A stretch of 42,574 nucleotides of DNA from an uncultured Clostridium sp. (GTDB lineage: Bacteria; Bacillota; Clostridia; TANB77; CAG-508). How positions within the stretch are numbered: the stretch's first letter is position 1; the number at the start of each line of letters is the position of its first letter. The stretch is taken from positions 1-42,574 of the forward strand of contig CAKNJL010000010.1 in NCBI GenBank assembly GCA_930982035.1, in the 5' to 3' direction. Below the pieces are notes generated by a model. The model saw only the letters and a program-made list of their open reading frames with translations. It ran no database searches and was not told the origin of the DNA. Positions 26,436-33,278 of the stretch are shown piece after piece. Made by a program: the position numbers and the translations under genes.

Positions 26436-26660
26436 ATATCCATTTTGGAAAGTCAATAATTGCTGAAAATTAAATATTTTTACTATAAAAGTTTTAGAAA
26501 GTTTAAAAAATTTTGAAAAAGATATTGACAATATATCCATTTTGGATTATTATATAAATATCCAAAACGGATATAGATAAATTTGAAAGGAGGTATGCTA
26601 TAAAAGTAAAAATATGAATAAAGATTTATTTTTTTACTTATCAAGTATCCAAAATGGATT
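26436..26660. promoter_or_regulatory. Divergent control region with four repressor operators
   Basis: Dyads of the form ATATCCATTTTGGAT occur at 26436-26450, 26533-26547, 26558-26574 (ATATCCAAAACGGATAT) and 26645-26660 (GTATCCAAAATGGATT). The second lies exactly between TTGACA (26525-26530) and TATTAT (26548-26553) with 17-base spacing, so repressor binding would block this rightward promoter. The first faces the repressor gene, the fourth is just before xis. Confidence 0.8.
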
Positions 26661-26687
26661 CATAAAATTTCAAAGGAGGACAAAATT

Positions 26688-26933
26688 ATGAATGAAAGTT
26701 TTAGTGAAGAACTTAAGAAAGAATTAATAAAACAAGCCGTAAAAAGCTTAGATGACCCATTTAAAATGCTAACTGTAAAAGATGTAGCAAAAGATTTATA
26801 TATGGGAGAAAACAAAACAAACGAAATATTTAATCGTGCAGATTTTCCATCTGTGAATATTGGTAAAACAAGAAAAGTCCAAAAAATTGCTTATATTCTT
26901 TGGAAGATGGAAAAAAGGATTGATGTTATATGA
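26688..26933 (+). CDS. xis: Excisionase-like small DNA-binding protein
   Basis: An 81-residue protein with MLTVKDVAKDLYMGENKTNE, then DFPSVNIGKTRKV, the winged-helix arrangement of MerR/excisionase-type proteins (helix, then wing with basic residues). It is the first gene right of the operators. ATG 26688 follows AAAGGAGGACAAAATT. Its TGA overlaps the ATG of the next small ORF. Confidence 0.7.
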   Translation: MNESFSEELKKELIKQAVKSLDDPFKMLTVKDVAKDLYMGENKTNEIFNRADFPSVNIGKTRKVQKIAYILWKMEKRIDVI

Positions 26934-27085
26934 AAAATTTAAAAAGCATTTATACAAAAGTACACTTTGGCGAGCAGACTTTTGCACAAATGCCACATAA
27001 AGATATTCGCAATCTTTATATAAATAGTATATCATTTTTCCTTATTTTTAACAATAGAAAATTAAGTATAAATACTGGAAAGTGA
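26930..27085 (+). CDS. Small hypothetical ORF coupled to xis
   Basis: A 51-codon frame starting at ATG 26930 (ATGA overlap with the xis stop) reads KVHFGEQTFAQMPHKDIRNL near its middle and ends just before the chimeric gene. Translation by reinitiation is plausible; no family recognised. It may be the start of an older gene cut by rearrangement. Confidence 0.35.
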   Translation: MKNLKSIYTKVHFGEQTFAQMPHKDIRNLYINSISFFLIFNNRKLSINTGK

Positions 27086-27092
27086 GTAGATT

Positions 27093-28019
27093 ATGGAAAA
27101 AACAAAAAGATATTATTGGATAAAATTAAAAACTGATTTCTTTAATTTAGCTGAAATAGATTTCTTATTATCACAAAAAGATGGTTGCCAGTATGTAGTT
27201 TTATATCAAATGCTATGCTTACAAACTGCTAATAATAACGGAGAATTAGCATCACGAGTTGGAGAAATGATTATTCCCTATGATCCAGATAAAATAGCAA
27301 GAGATACTAAATATTTTAGTAAAGATACTGTTATTGTTGCTATGGAACTATTTAAAAAACTAAATTTAATTTATACAGATGATGGAATTTGCTTAAAAAT
27401 AGCTGGATTTGAAAATATGGTAGGTAGTGAAACTGGTTGGGCAAAGCAAAAAAGAGAACAAAGAGAAAAGCAAATGTATATGGAATTAAGAATAGGCGAG
27501 GTACTTGCATTAAGCAAAGAAAATGTTGATTTAGAAAATAAAGTTTTATATGTGAAGAGAACACTAACAAATGACAAAGAATTTGCCATTATTTTAGGAA
27601 ATAAGACAAAAACATATTCAGGTAATAGAACTTTACCTATTCCAGATTTTTTAGTGCCAATTTTTGAAGAACAATTAAAATATACAAATGAAAATTTACA
27701 CAATTTAATATTTACAAATAATGATAGTTATATAAGAACATCTGCAATCAATAAAGAACTAAAAAAAATTTTCAAAGAAGAATTAAATTTAGATCCTAAA
27801 AATATAAGTACACATTGTTTAAGACATACCTATGGTACAAGATGTATTGAAGCAGGAATGACAGCAGTTGTTTTGCAAAGATTAATGGGACACAAAGATG
27901 TAACTGTAACTTTAAATACATACACATCTGTGTTCAATAAATTTAAAGAAGATGAACTCGAAAAAATAAATACTTATTTGAATAATAACCAATTAAATTT
28001 TGTAAATAACAGCAATTAA
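27093..28019 (+). CDS. Chimera: replisome-organizer N-terminus fused to tyrosine-recombinase catalytic domain
   Basis: Residues 1-125 match the phage replisome organizer N-terminal domain (RYYWIKLKTDFFNLAEIDFL, DGCQYVVLYQMLCLQT, then WAKQKREQREK). From about residue 128 the chain is a tyrosine recombinase: LRIGEVLALSKENVDL (catalytic Arg), TKTYSGNRTLPIP (Lys region), HCLRHTYGTRC (HxxR), LMGHKDVTVTLNTY (His and nucleophilic Tyr). The arm-binding and core-binding domains that precede this in integrases are missing. An in-frame deletion joining a replication gene and an integrase gene explains it. All catalytic residues remain, but efficient DNA binding is doubtful. ATG 27093. Confidence 0.8.
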   Translation: MEKTKRYYWIKLKTDFFNLAEIDFLLSQKDGCQYVVLYQMLCLQTANNNGELASRVGEMIIPYDPDKIARDTKYFSKDTVIVAMELFKKLNLIYTDDGICLKIAGFENMVGSETGWAKQKREQREKQMYMELRIGEVLALSKENVDLENKVLYVKRTLTNDKEFAIILGNKTKTYSGNRTLPIPDFLVPIFEEQLKYTNENLHNLIFTNNDSYIRTSAINKELKKIFKEELNLDPKNISTHCLRHTYGTRCIEAGMTAVVLQRLMGHKDVTVTLNTYTSVFNKFKEDELEKINTYLNNNQLNFVNNSN

Positions 28020-28038
28020 ATACCAAATATATAGTATT

Positions 28039-28083
28039 GCAAGCTTCCTATTTGTAAGTACAACTACTACAAATAGAGCTTGC
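28039..28083. other. Hairpin before mobC, origin-of-transfer candidate
   Basis: GCAAGCTTCCTATTTGTA (28039-28056) pairs with TACAAATAGAGCTTGC (28068-28083), apart from a two-base bulge; next comes GGGAGACCCCAAACCCC. A stem beside a C-rich stretch directly upstream of mobC-mobA is the usual setting of oriT in MOBP elements. The nick site is not identified. Confidence 0.5.
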
Positions 28084-28142
28084 AAAAATTGGGAGACCCC
28101 AAACCCCTTTAAATTGTTTTAGGGAAAACAAGGAGGAATAAA

Positions 28143-28451
28143 ATGCCTAAAGATAAGAAAATAAATATACGATTAACAGAAAAAGAAAAAAATATAATAG
28201 AATCTAAATCAAAAAAATTAAATATGACTATTACAAAATTTATTATAAGTTCTTGCTTAAAAGATAAAATTGTTATTATAAATGGACTAGATAATATAGA
28301 TACTGAACTCAGAAGAATCGGAAATAATATCAATCAATTAACAAGACTTGCAAACGAAAAAATAATTACGGTAATTGATTTGAAGGAACTGCGAATGGAA
28401 GTGAACAATATATGGCAATTATTGAAGCAATTAGTTCAAAAGCAAACATAA
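28143..28451 (+). CDS. mobC: MobC-type relaxosome accessory protein
   Basis: The first 45 residues are ribbon-helix-helix-like (KINIRLTEKEKNIIESKSKK). The second half has RRIGNNINQLTRLANEK, the bacterial mobilization (MobC) motif. MobC helps open DNA at oriT for the relaxase. ATG 28143 follows AAGGAGGAATAAA. The 3' end overlaps mobA by 40 bases. Length 102 residues. Confidence 0.85.
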   Translation: MPKDKKINIRLTEKEKNIIESKSKKLNMTITKFIISSCLKDKIVIINGLDNIDTELRRIGNNINQLTRLANEKIITVIDLKELRMEVNNIWQLLKQLVQKQT

Positions 28452-29647
28452 AAAGAATCATAAGCTATGTGACACAAGATAAGAAAACAAATGTAAATCT
28501 AATTACTGGAAAAGATTGTATGGCTGAAAGTTGTTTAGAGGAAATGCTATATACCAAAAATCTATATCATAAAAATAGTGGTAGACAATATATACATATT
28601 ATTCAATCATTTGATTCTAAAGATAATTTATCTGCAGAACAAGTTCATAATGTTGGAATTAAATTAGCAAATACTTTTAATGGATTTCAAGTATTAGTTG
28701 CAACACATATTGATAAAAATCATTTGCATAATCATTTAGTTATAAATTCTGTGTCATTTGAAAATGGATATAAAATTCAAATGAGTAAAAAAGATTTACA
28801 GTATATAAAAGATTACTCTGATAAATTATGTTTAGAAATTGGAGCTTCAGTTATTCCTAAAAAAGAAAAAACAAATTATATAAAAAGAAATGAATATAGA
28901 GTAGCTGAACAAGGTAAAAGTTGGAAATTCAAATTAATGAATGCAATTGATTTATCATTAGCAGAAAGTAATTGTAAACATGATTTTATTAAAAATATGA
29001 ATAAATTGGGATATCAAGTTAATTGGACTGATACAAGAAAATACATTACATATACAACACCTGAAGGATATAAATGTAGAGATAATAAATTATATAATGA
29101 AAAATATTCAAAAGGAGCAATGGAAAATGAATTTAGAAAAATTGAAAAAGAACAATCAAATAGTACAAGAAAGTCCAGTAGTTCCATCAATAGTAAAGAT
29201 GGATTATTATCTAATAGAGCCAGAGATAATAAAGGATTTATATCAAATGGAACAAGTAATAGTAGAAAATATAACAATTATGAAAAAGAAAGTACAAGAT
29301 ACACAAGAAGGTTTATTAAAGGACAATATTCGAATGAACGAGGAAATGAAAAAATTGGTAGAGGAAAAATTGAGAGATCAATTTTACAACTTGAAACAAG
29401 AATTGAAAGAAACGGAAGAAGAACAGAAAAGCAAGATTTCCAAAATAAAATGGAAAACAGGGTTAATAACATTCTTGGTGGGATTATTGCTATCAGCAAT
29501 ATGGTTTCTAACACACAAATAAATCATAGACCTAAAAGGAAAATTAGAAGATATAGAACTTTATCAAAACAAACTATGAAAGAATATGCAATGAAGAAAA
29601 CTAATTCTAGTGGTTTTGATTGGTTTGAAGATGAGGAAGAAATATAA
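28412..29647 (+). CDS. mobA: MOBP-type relaxase/mobilization nuclease
   Basis: The histidine triad is HIDKNHLHNHLVINSVSF near residue 102; ISYV near residue 18 offers the nicking Tyr. Later RNEYRVAEQGKSWKFKL and YKCRDNKLYNEKY are typical of Relaxase (PF03432) proteins of clostridial mobilizable elements. The tail is basic and low in complexity because a second gene (29127-29522) is read in another frame there, yet it ends KKTNSSGFDWFEDEEE as in relatives, so this frame is real throughout. The enzyme nicks oriT and leads the strand through a helper's channel. Confidence 0.88.
   Translation: MAIIEAISSKANIKRIISYVTQDKKTNVNLITGKDCMAESCLEEMLYTKNLYHKNSGRQYIHIIQSFDSKDNLSAEQVHNVGIKLANTFNGFQVLVATHIDKNHLHNHLVINSVSFENGYKIQMSKKDLQYIKDYSDKLCLEIGASVIPKKEKTNYIKRNEYRVAEQGKSWKFKLMNAIDLSLAESNCKHDFIKNMNKLGYQVNWTDTRKYITYTTPEGYKCRDNKLYNEKYSKGAMENEFRKIEKEQSNSTRKSSSSINSKDGLLSNRARDNKGFISNGTSNSRKYNNYEKESTRYTRRFIKGQYSNERGNEKIGRGKIERSILQLETRIERNGRRTEKQDFQNKMENRVNNILGGIIAISNMVSNTQINHRPKRKIRRYRTLSKQTMKEYAMKKTNSSGFDWFEDEEEI
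29127..29522 (+). CDS. MobB-like membrane protein nested in mobA in another frame
   Basis: ATG 29127 follows AAAGGAGCAATGGAAA. The 131-residue product begins MNLEKLKKNNQIVQESPVVP, contains a long coiled-coil (EEMKKLVEEKLRDQFYNLKQ then ELKETEEEQ) and ends with one transmembrane helix (TGLITFLVGLLLSAIWFLTH). MobB proteins of ColE1-type plasmids show the same order (coiled coil, membrane helix) and are also nested in mobA. It probably anchors the relaxosome to the membrane or coupling protein. Confidence 0.7.
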   Translation: MNLEKLKKNNQIVQESPVVPSIVKMDYYLIEPEIIKDLYQMEQVIVENITIMKKKVQDTQEGLLKDNIRMNEEMKKLVEEKLRDQFYNLKQELKETEEEQKSKISKIKWKTGLITFLVGLLLSAIWFLTHK

Positions 29648-30001
29648 TAAATTTATAAAAAATTAGAAGCATATATTTTTTTAATCTCATTTTATTTTGA
29701 ATGTGGTAAAAAAATCTTACATTTTTTACAAGTCAACTATTTTTAATATAAATTTGATTTAAAAATTATAAAATAATTTTAATTTTTTACACTTTTTATG
29801 TAAGAAATATGAAAATTTTATATTGTTGCCAAATATTGTTAGAGAATTTTTTTACCCTATATTTTGAATTTAAATGCTTGATATTACATAAGTGCTATGA
29901 TAAAATTTCTATGGAAATATTAAATATAATTCTGCGAGAAATAAGTAAATTGATATTTTGAGAGATGGAACAAAAGAATAAAATGAAAAGGAGTTAAATA
30001 C
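29648..30001. other. AT-rich intergenic stretch
   Basis: No gene, tRNA or clear hairpin is visible between mobA and the HExxH gene. The right end carries AAAAGGAGTTAAATAC, the ribosome site of the next gene. Confidence 0.5.
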
Positions 30002-31237
30002 ATGGGATTTTATTGTAAAGAAGACCAGTTACAGTTTGAAAAGAGTTATGTAGAAATATTAAATTTATTTGGAAAAGGAAATAAAAGTATAATAACAGCT
30101 TTTAATAATAGATTAAAAGAGGTTAATACATATCCAGGTGAATATTCAGATAGCGATGTAAATTCTGTTACCCCTGGAAAGACTGGTTATGAGAATAATC
30201 CTAATAGTAGAATATATATAAAATTAATAGGTTTTGATAGAAGTACTTGCTCTAAAGCTCAAACTCAACATTACTTTAGCCATGAAATTAGTCATGCTTT
30301 TTCAGTTGCTGCACAGGATGTATTTTCAACTAGACATAGAGCGGGAATTGGTAATTATAATATTCCTTATTTTTACACTACAAGGATTGGAAATTCCGAG
30401 TATCTAGGAATAAGTGGAAGTATTTACAAGAAACTGCAACCTAATGAAATAGAAAATGTAATATATGGAGGGGGATTTTGTGAGGTAATGACAGATTTAT
30501 TTGCGGTAACATCCAAGGTTGCATCGAGTCCAGATATGAAAAATCAAGGAATAACTGTTGATACAGTCTTAAAAAAGCCAAACAAAGAATGGAATAAAGA
30601 AAGAATAACATCAGGATATTTTGCAAGTATGCCACTTGCAAGGTTGGCGATTGCAGCATTCTCGAATTATCCTAATCCACAATATCAATATATATTGAAC
30701 ACAGGTGGAAGCATTTTTTCAACCATGCGAACTGATACAAATGCAGAAGTGCATATAAATGATTTTATTTATGGAAGTATGTGTGATCCATTATATATTG
30801 CAGAGGAATATGATAAAATAGCTGGTCAACCTGGAGCTTATTTTAAACTTTGTCAGCTAATGGACAAAATAGTAGACGATTATGCTTATAAAAAACCAGT
30901 AGACAATAAGGATATACAGTTTGTTATACAACAACTAAGTAAATTTGCAAAACTTAGAACCATGATAAAAGTTCAAGAAGGTGTATTTACACAGGAATAT
31001 GCTGATAAAATATATGAAGAATTTGAAAAAGTCAAAAGTGATGTTGAAAGAGAATATGGATTTTCAGATAAGTATAAACAAATAAGTAATCAAAATTTTC
31101 AGATAACTCCTACAGTGATTGCTGAAACAAGTAAAAATGCAATAAAAGAAAATCCTGGCATAGTAGCAGAAAAAGTAAAGAAATCACACAATATATTTAA
31201 GTTACTTAATAGAAATAAAGATGATATGAGGAGATAA
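30002..31237 (+). CDS. Putative zinc metallopeptidase (HExxH) of the island
   Basis: A 411-residue cytosolic protein with no signal peptide. HYFSHEISHAFSVAAQ carries HExxH (His94, Glu95, His98), and 63 residues on, GGGFCEVMTDLFAV offers Glu161 with Asp165, the third-ligand pattern of gluzincins. No further family recognised. It sits with the 142-residue gene (9-base gap, GAGGAG ribosome site) at the distal end of the mobilizable island, the usual cargo place. It may be an effector or a defence peptidase with its partner as regulator; this is inference. Confidence 0.6.
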   Translation: MGFYCKEDQLQFEKSYVEILNLFGKGNKSIITAFNNRLKEVNTYPGEYSDSDVNSVTPGKTGYENNPNSRIYIKLIGFDRSTCSKAQTQHYFSHEISHAFSVAAQDVFSTRHRAGIGNYNIPYFYTTRIGNSEYLGISGSIYKKLQPNEIENVIYGGGFCEVMTDLFAVTSKVASSPDMKNQGITVDTVLKKPNKEWNKERITSGYFASMPLARLAIAAFSNYPNPQYQYILNTGGSIFSTMRTDTNAEVHINDFIYGSMCDPLYIAEEYDKIAGQPGAYFKLCQLMDKIVDDYAYKKPVDNKDIQFVIQQLSKFAKLRTMIKVQEGVFTQEYADKIYEEFEKVKSDVEREYGFSDKYKQISNQNFQITPTVIAETSKNAIKENPGIVAEKVKKSHNIFKLLNRNKDDMRR

Positions 31238-31246
31238 TCGTTATAT

Positions 31247-31675
31247 ATGGAAGAAATAAACAAAAGATTAGCAGAAGTAGACTATATATTAAAAAAGTTA
31301 GACAATAAATATATAAATAAAATTCCACAAGACGTATGGGATTACATTACAGAAAATAAAGATAAAAATTATGTTTTTAAATATGATGATGACAAAACAC
31401 TAGCTGAACAGAATTTAAGTATAGACACTATTTCAATTTTAACATATATAAATATGGAATATTTGCTTGAAGAAGAAGCAAAAAGAGAATTAATAGATTT
31501 ATTAAAGAATGATGAGATAACTGCTGAACAGAAAAAAAGAAAGAAATATAATCCAGATGATTTATTTAAAAATAGAAAAGCAATGCAAAAGGAACAGGTT
31601 TCTTTGGTAGAAGTAAAAATTGAAAAATGGTATGAGAAATTGTTTTCATTTTTAAAAAATATGTTCAGAAAATAA
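31247..31675 (+). CDS. Partner protein of the HExxH gene
   Basis: A 142-residue helical protein with IPQDVWDYITENKDKNYVFK in the first third, a Lys-rich linker (EQKKRKKYNPDDLFKN) and an amphipathic, hydrophobic end (KWYEKLFSFLKNMFRK) that could touch the membrane. Co-transcribed with the HExxH gene. I have the impression of a common clostridial cargo family but cannot name it. Confidence 0.55.
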   Translation: MEEINKRLAEVDYILKKLDNKYINKIPQDVWDYITENKDKNYVFKYDDDKTLAEQNLSIDTISILTYINMEYLLEEEAKRELIDLLKNDEITAEQKKRKKYNPDDLFKNRKAMQKEQVSLVEVKIEKWYEKLFSFLKNMFRK

Positions 31676-31811
31676 TCTGAATGCAATTATTACATTCAAT
31701 ATATTTTCTATGAATGCAACATCGAATGCAGTAACACAAATATAGAGAAATTTTGAAAAATGTTGAGAAAAAGAAAAAGGGTTTAAAATAGCCAAAAAAC
31801 AATTTAAGGAG

Positions 31812-31845
31812 CTTGTAAAAAGCTCCTTTTTCTGGTCGAGGCGAC
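31812..31845 (+). other. Proximal attachment repeat at tRNA-Pro
   Basis: Covers the last bases of tRNA-Pro and its downstream stem (GGAGCTT/AAGCTCC, which may act as weak terminator). Pairs with 22076-22109 as direct repeat. Confidence 0.65.
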
Positions 31846-31908
31846 AGGGATCGAACCTGCGACCTCATGGTCCCAAACCACGCGCGCTACCAACTGCGCT
31901 ACGCCTCG
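31833..31908 (-). tRNA. tRNA-Pro(UGG)
   Basis: Acceptor CGAGGCG / CGCCTCG, anticodon loop TTTGGGA with anticodon TGG, T-arm GCAGG-TTCGATC-CCTGT, encoded ACCA. Its 3' end is the integration site of the island to its left. Confidence 0.95.
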
Positions 31909-32201
31909 ATATCGTTCGGACTAATATATAATACCACATTTTTTTTTAATTGGCAAGAGTTTTTAAGCAAAAATTTCAACAAAATATTTTATAAGGTTAC
32001 CATTTACAGCTAAAAGTTGATAAATAGAATGTCAATATATTAATATTGATTAAATTTTGAATTCAATTAGTAGAAATTTAGGAATTCTACATTGAGTCAA
32101 AAAATCCATAAAATATCAATATATCACCATTCTATGATAAACTTTTTAGATGTGAATAACTATACATATTTCTTGTTTCTTATATTATTAAACAATCTAA
32201 T

Positions 32202-32921
32202 TTATATATTTTCAAACACCTTACCTAAACTATCATTTATAACTAAATTAGCTCTATTATCATAAGGTGTTGAATCTCTATTAATTAAAACTAAATTTTC
32301 ACCCTTAAAATAATTTATTAAACTACTAGCAGGATAAACAGTCAATGATGTTCCTGCTACAATCAATAAATCAGCTTTTTGTATATTATTAATTGAAGAA
32401 ATTAAAGTATTTTCGTCTAGTCCTTCCTCATATAATACAACATCAGGTTTTACGATTCCTCCACAAGAACATAATGGTATTCCCTTGCTATTAAATACAT
32501 ATTCTGCATCAAAAAATTTATGGCATTTCATACAATAATTTCTTAATACACTTCCATGCAATTCAAAAACTTTTTTTGATCCAGCTTTTTGATGTAATCC
32601 ATCTATATTTTGTGTTACAACTGCTTTTAATTTTCCCATCTTTTCAAGTTCAGCTAGTTTTTTATGTGTAATGTTAGGTTCATATTTTAAGCTATTCATT
32701 TTATCTTTATAAAATTTATAAAATTCTTCTGTATTATTCATAAAAAATGTGTGACTTAATATTTCTTCTGGGGGATATTTATATTTCTGATTATATAGTC
32801 CATCCTTACTTCTAAAATCTGGGATGCCACTTTCAGTAGATACACCTGCCCCACCAAAAAATACTATATTATTACTTTTATCTACTAGTTGTTTAAATTG
32901 TTTTACTTTGTCTTCCTCCAC
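32202..32921 (-). CDS. cobB: Sir2-family NAD-dependent protein deacylase (sirtuin)
   Basis: NAD-binding GGAGVSTESGIPDFRS, TQNIDGLH with catalytic HGS nearby (ELHGSVLRNYCMKC), the zinc Cys residues CMKC and CSCGG, and AGTSLTVYPASSL are all present. It removes acyl groups from lysines using NAD. GTG start at 32921, about 14 bases after AGGAAGG. Length 239 residues, complete. Single gene; copy C of the hairpin repeat lies upstream. Confidence 0.92.
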   Translation of the reverse strand: MEEDKVKQFKQLVDKSNNIVFFGGAGVSTESGIPDFRSKDGLYNQKYKYPPEEILSHTFFMNNTEEFYKFYKDKMNSLKYEPNITHKKLAELEKMGKLKAVVTQNIDGLHQKAGSKKVFELHGSVLRNYCMKCHKFFDAEYVFNSKGIPLCSCGGIVKPDVVLYEEGLDENTLISSINNIQKADLLIVAGTSLTVYPASSLINYFKGENLVLINRDSTPYDNRANLVINDSLGKVFENI

Positions 32922-33015
32922 TTTATCACAACCTTCCTATTTTTTATGGAGTTCTATAATATATCAAAAGCTAGTTATTTTTTATCTAAAATCAATAATA
33001 TTAAACTAAAATAAT

Positions 33016-33173
33016 AGAACAACTCAGAAATCCTTAAAATTTATATTAATTTTATTCTTTCTCTTTGGATTTCCGCAAATTTGTTCTGCTCCAATTTTAC
33101 GTAAATCAAAATTGTGTGCAATCGTTAGAGCGAAGCGACTTTTATATAAAACTACTTCAAATGATAGTTTTAT
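33016..33173. repeat. Covarying hairpin repeat, copy C
   Basis: AGAACAA (33016) ... TTTGTTCT form the outer stem; inside it AGAAATCC pairs with GGATTTCC. Next comes CAATTTTACGTAAATCAAAA with TTGTGTGCAA as a second stem, then GCGAAGCGAC and a final hairpin ATAAAACTA / TAGTTTTAT (33146-33173). About 80% like copy D over 130 bases. Confidence 0.75.
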
Positions 33174-33278
33174 CTTCAAAGCAGATTTTTATTTTCATTC
33201 TTTTGATTGTGAAGCCAGAAACTTTTTTTAGCTTTTACTTTTTATATTACATGTAAATAAGATTACATACAATATTAT

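Larger units (their letters stand above)
22076..31845. mobile_element. Mobilizable island at tRNA-Pro(UGG)
   Basis: The 34 bases at 22076-22109 repeat, with three mismatches, those at 31812-31845, which span the 3' end of tRNA-Pro and its downstream stem. Between the repeats lie AbiE, an XRE-Fic-HEPN operon, an xis-like gene, an integrase catalytic domain, mobC, mobA with an overlapping mobB-like gene and a HExxH protein. A shorter copy of the tRNA end (TGGTCGAGGTGAGG, 24009-24022) splits it into an AbiE part and a mobilization part, as expected from successive insertions at one site. Confidence 0.7.

Noticed and set aside
26614..26691. 25-codon leader ORF overlapping the xis start
   Set aside because: The AGGAGG in front lies about 22 bases away, too far for good initiation, and the frame runs through an operator.
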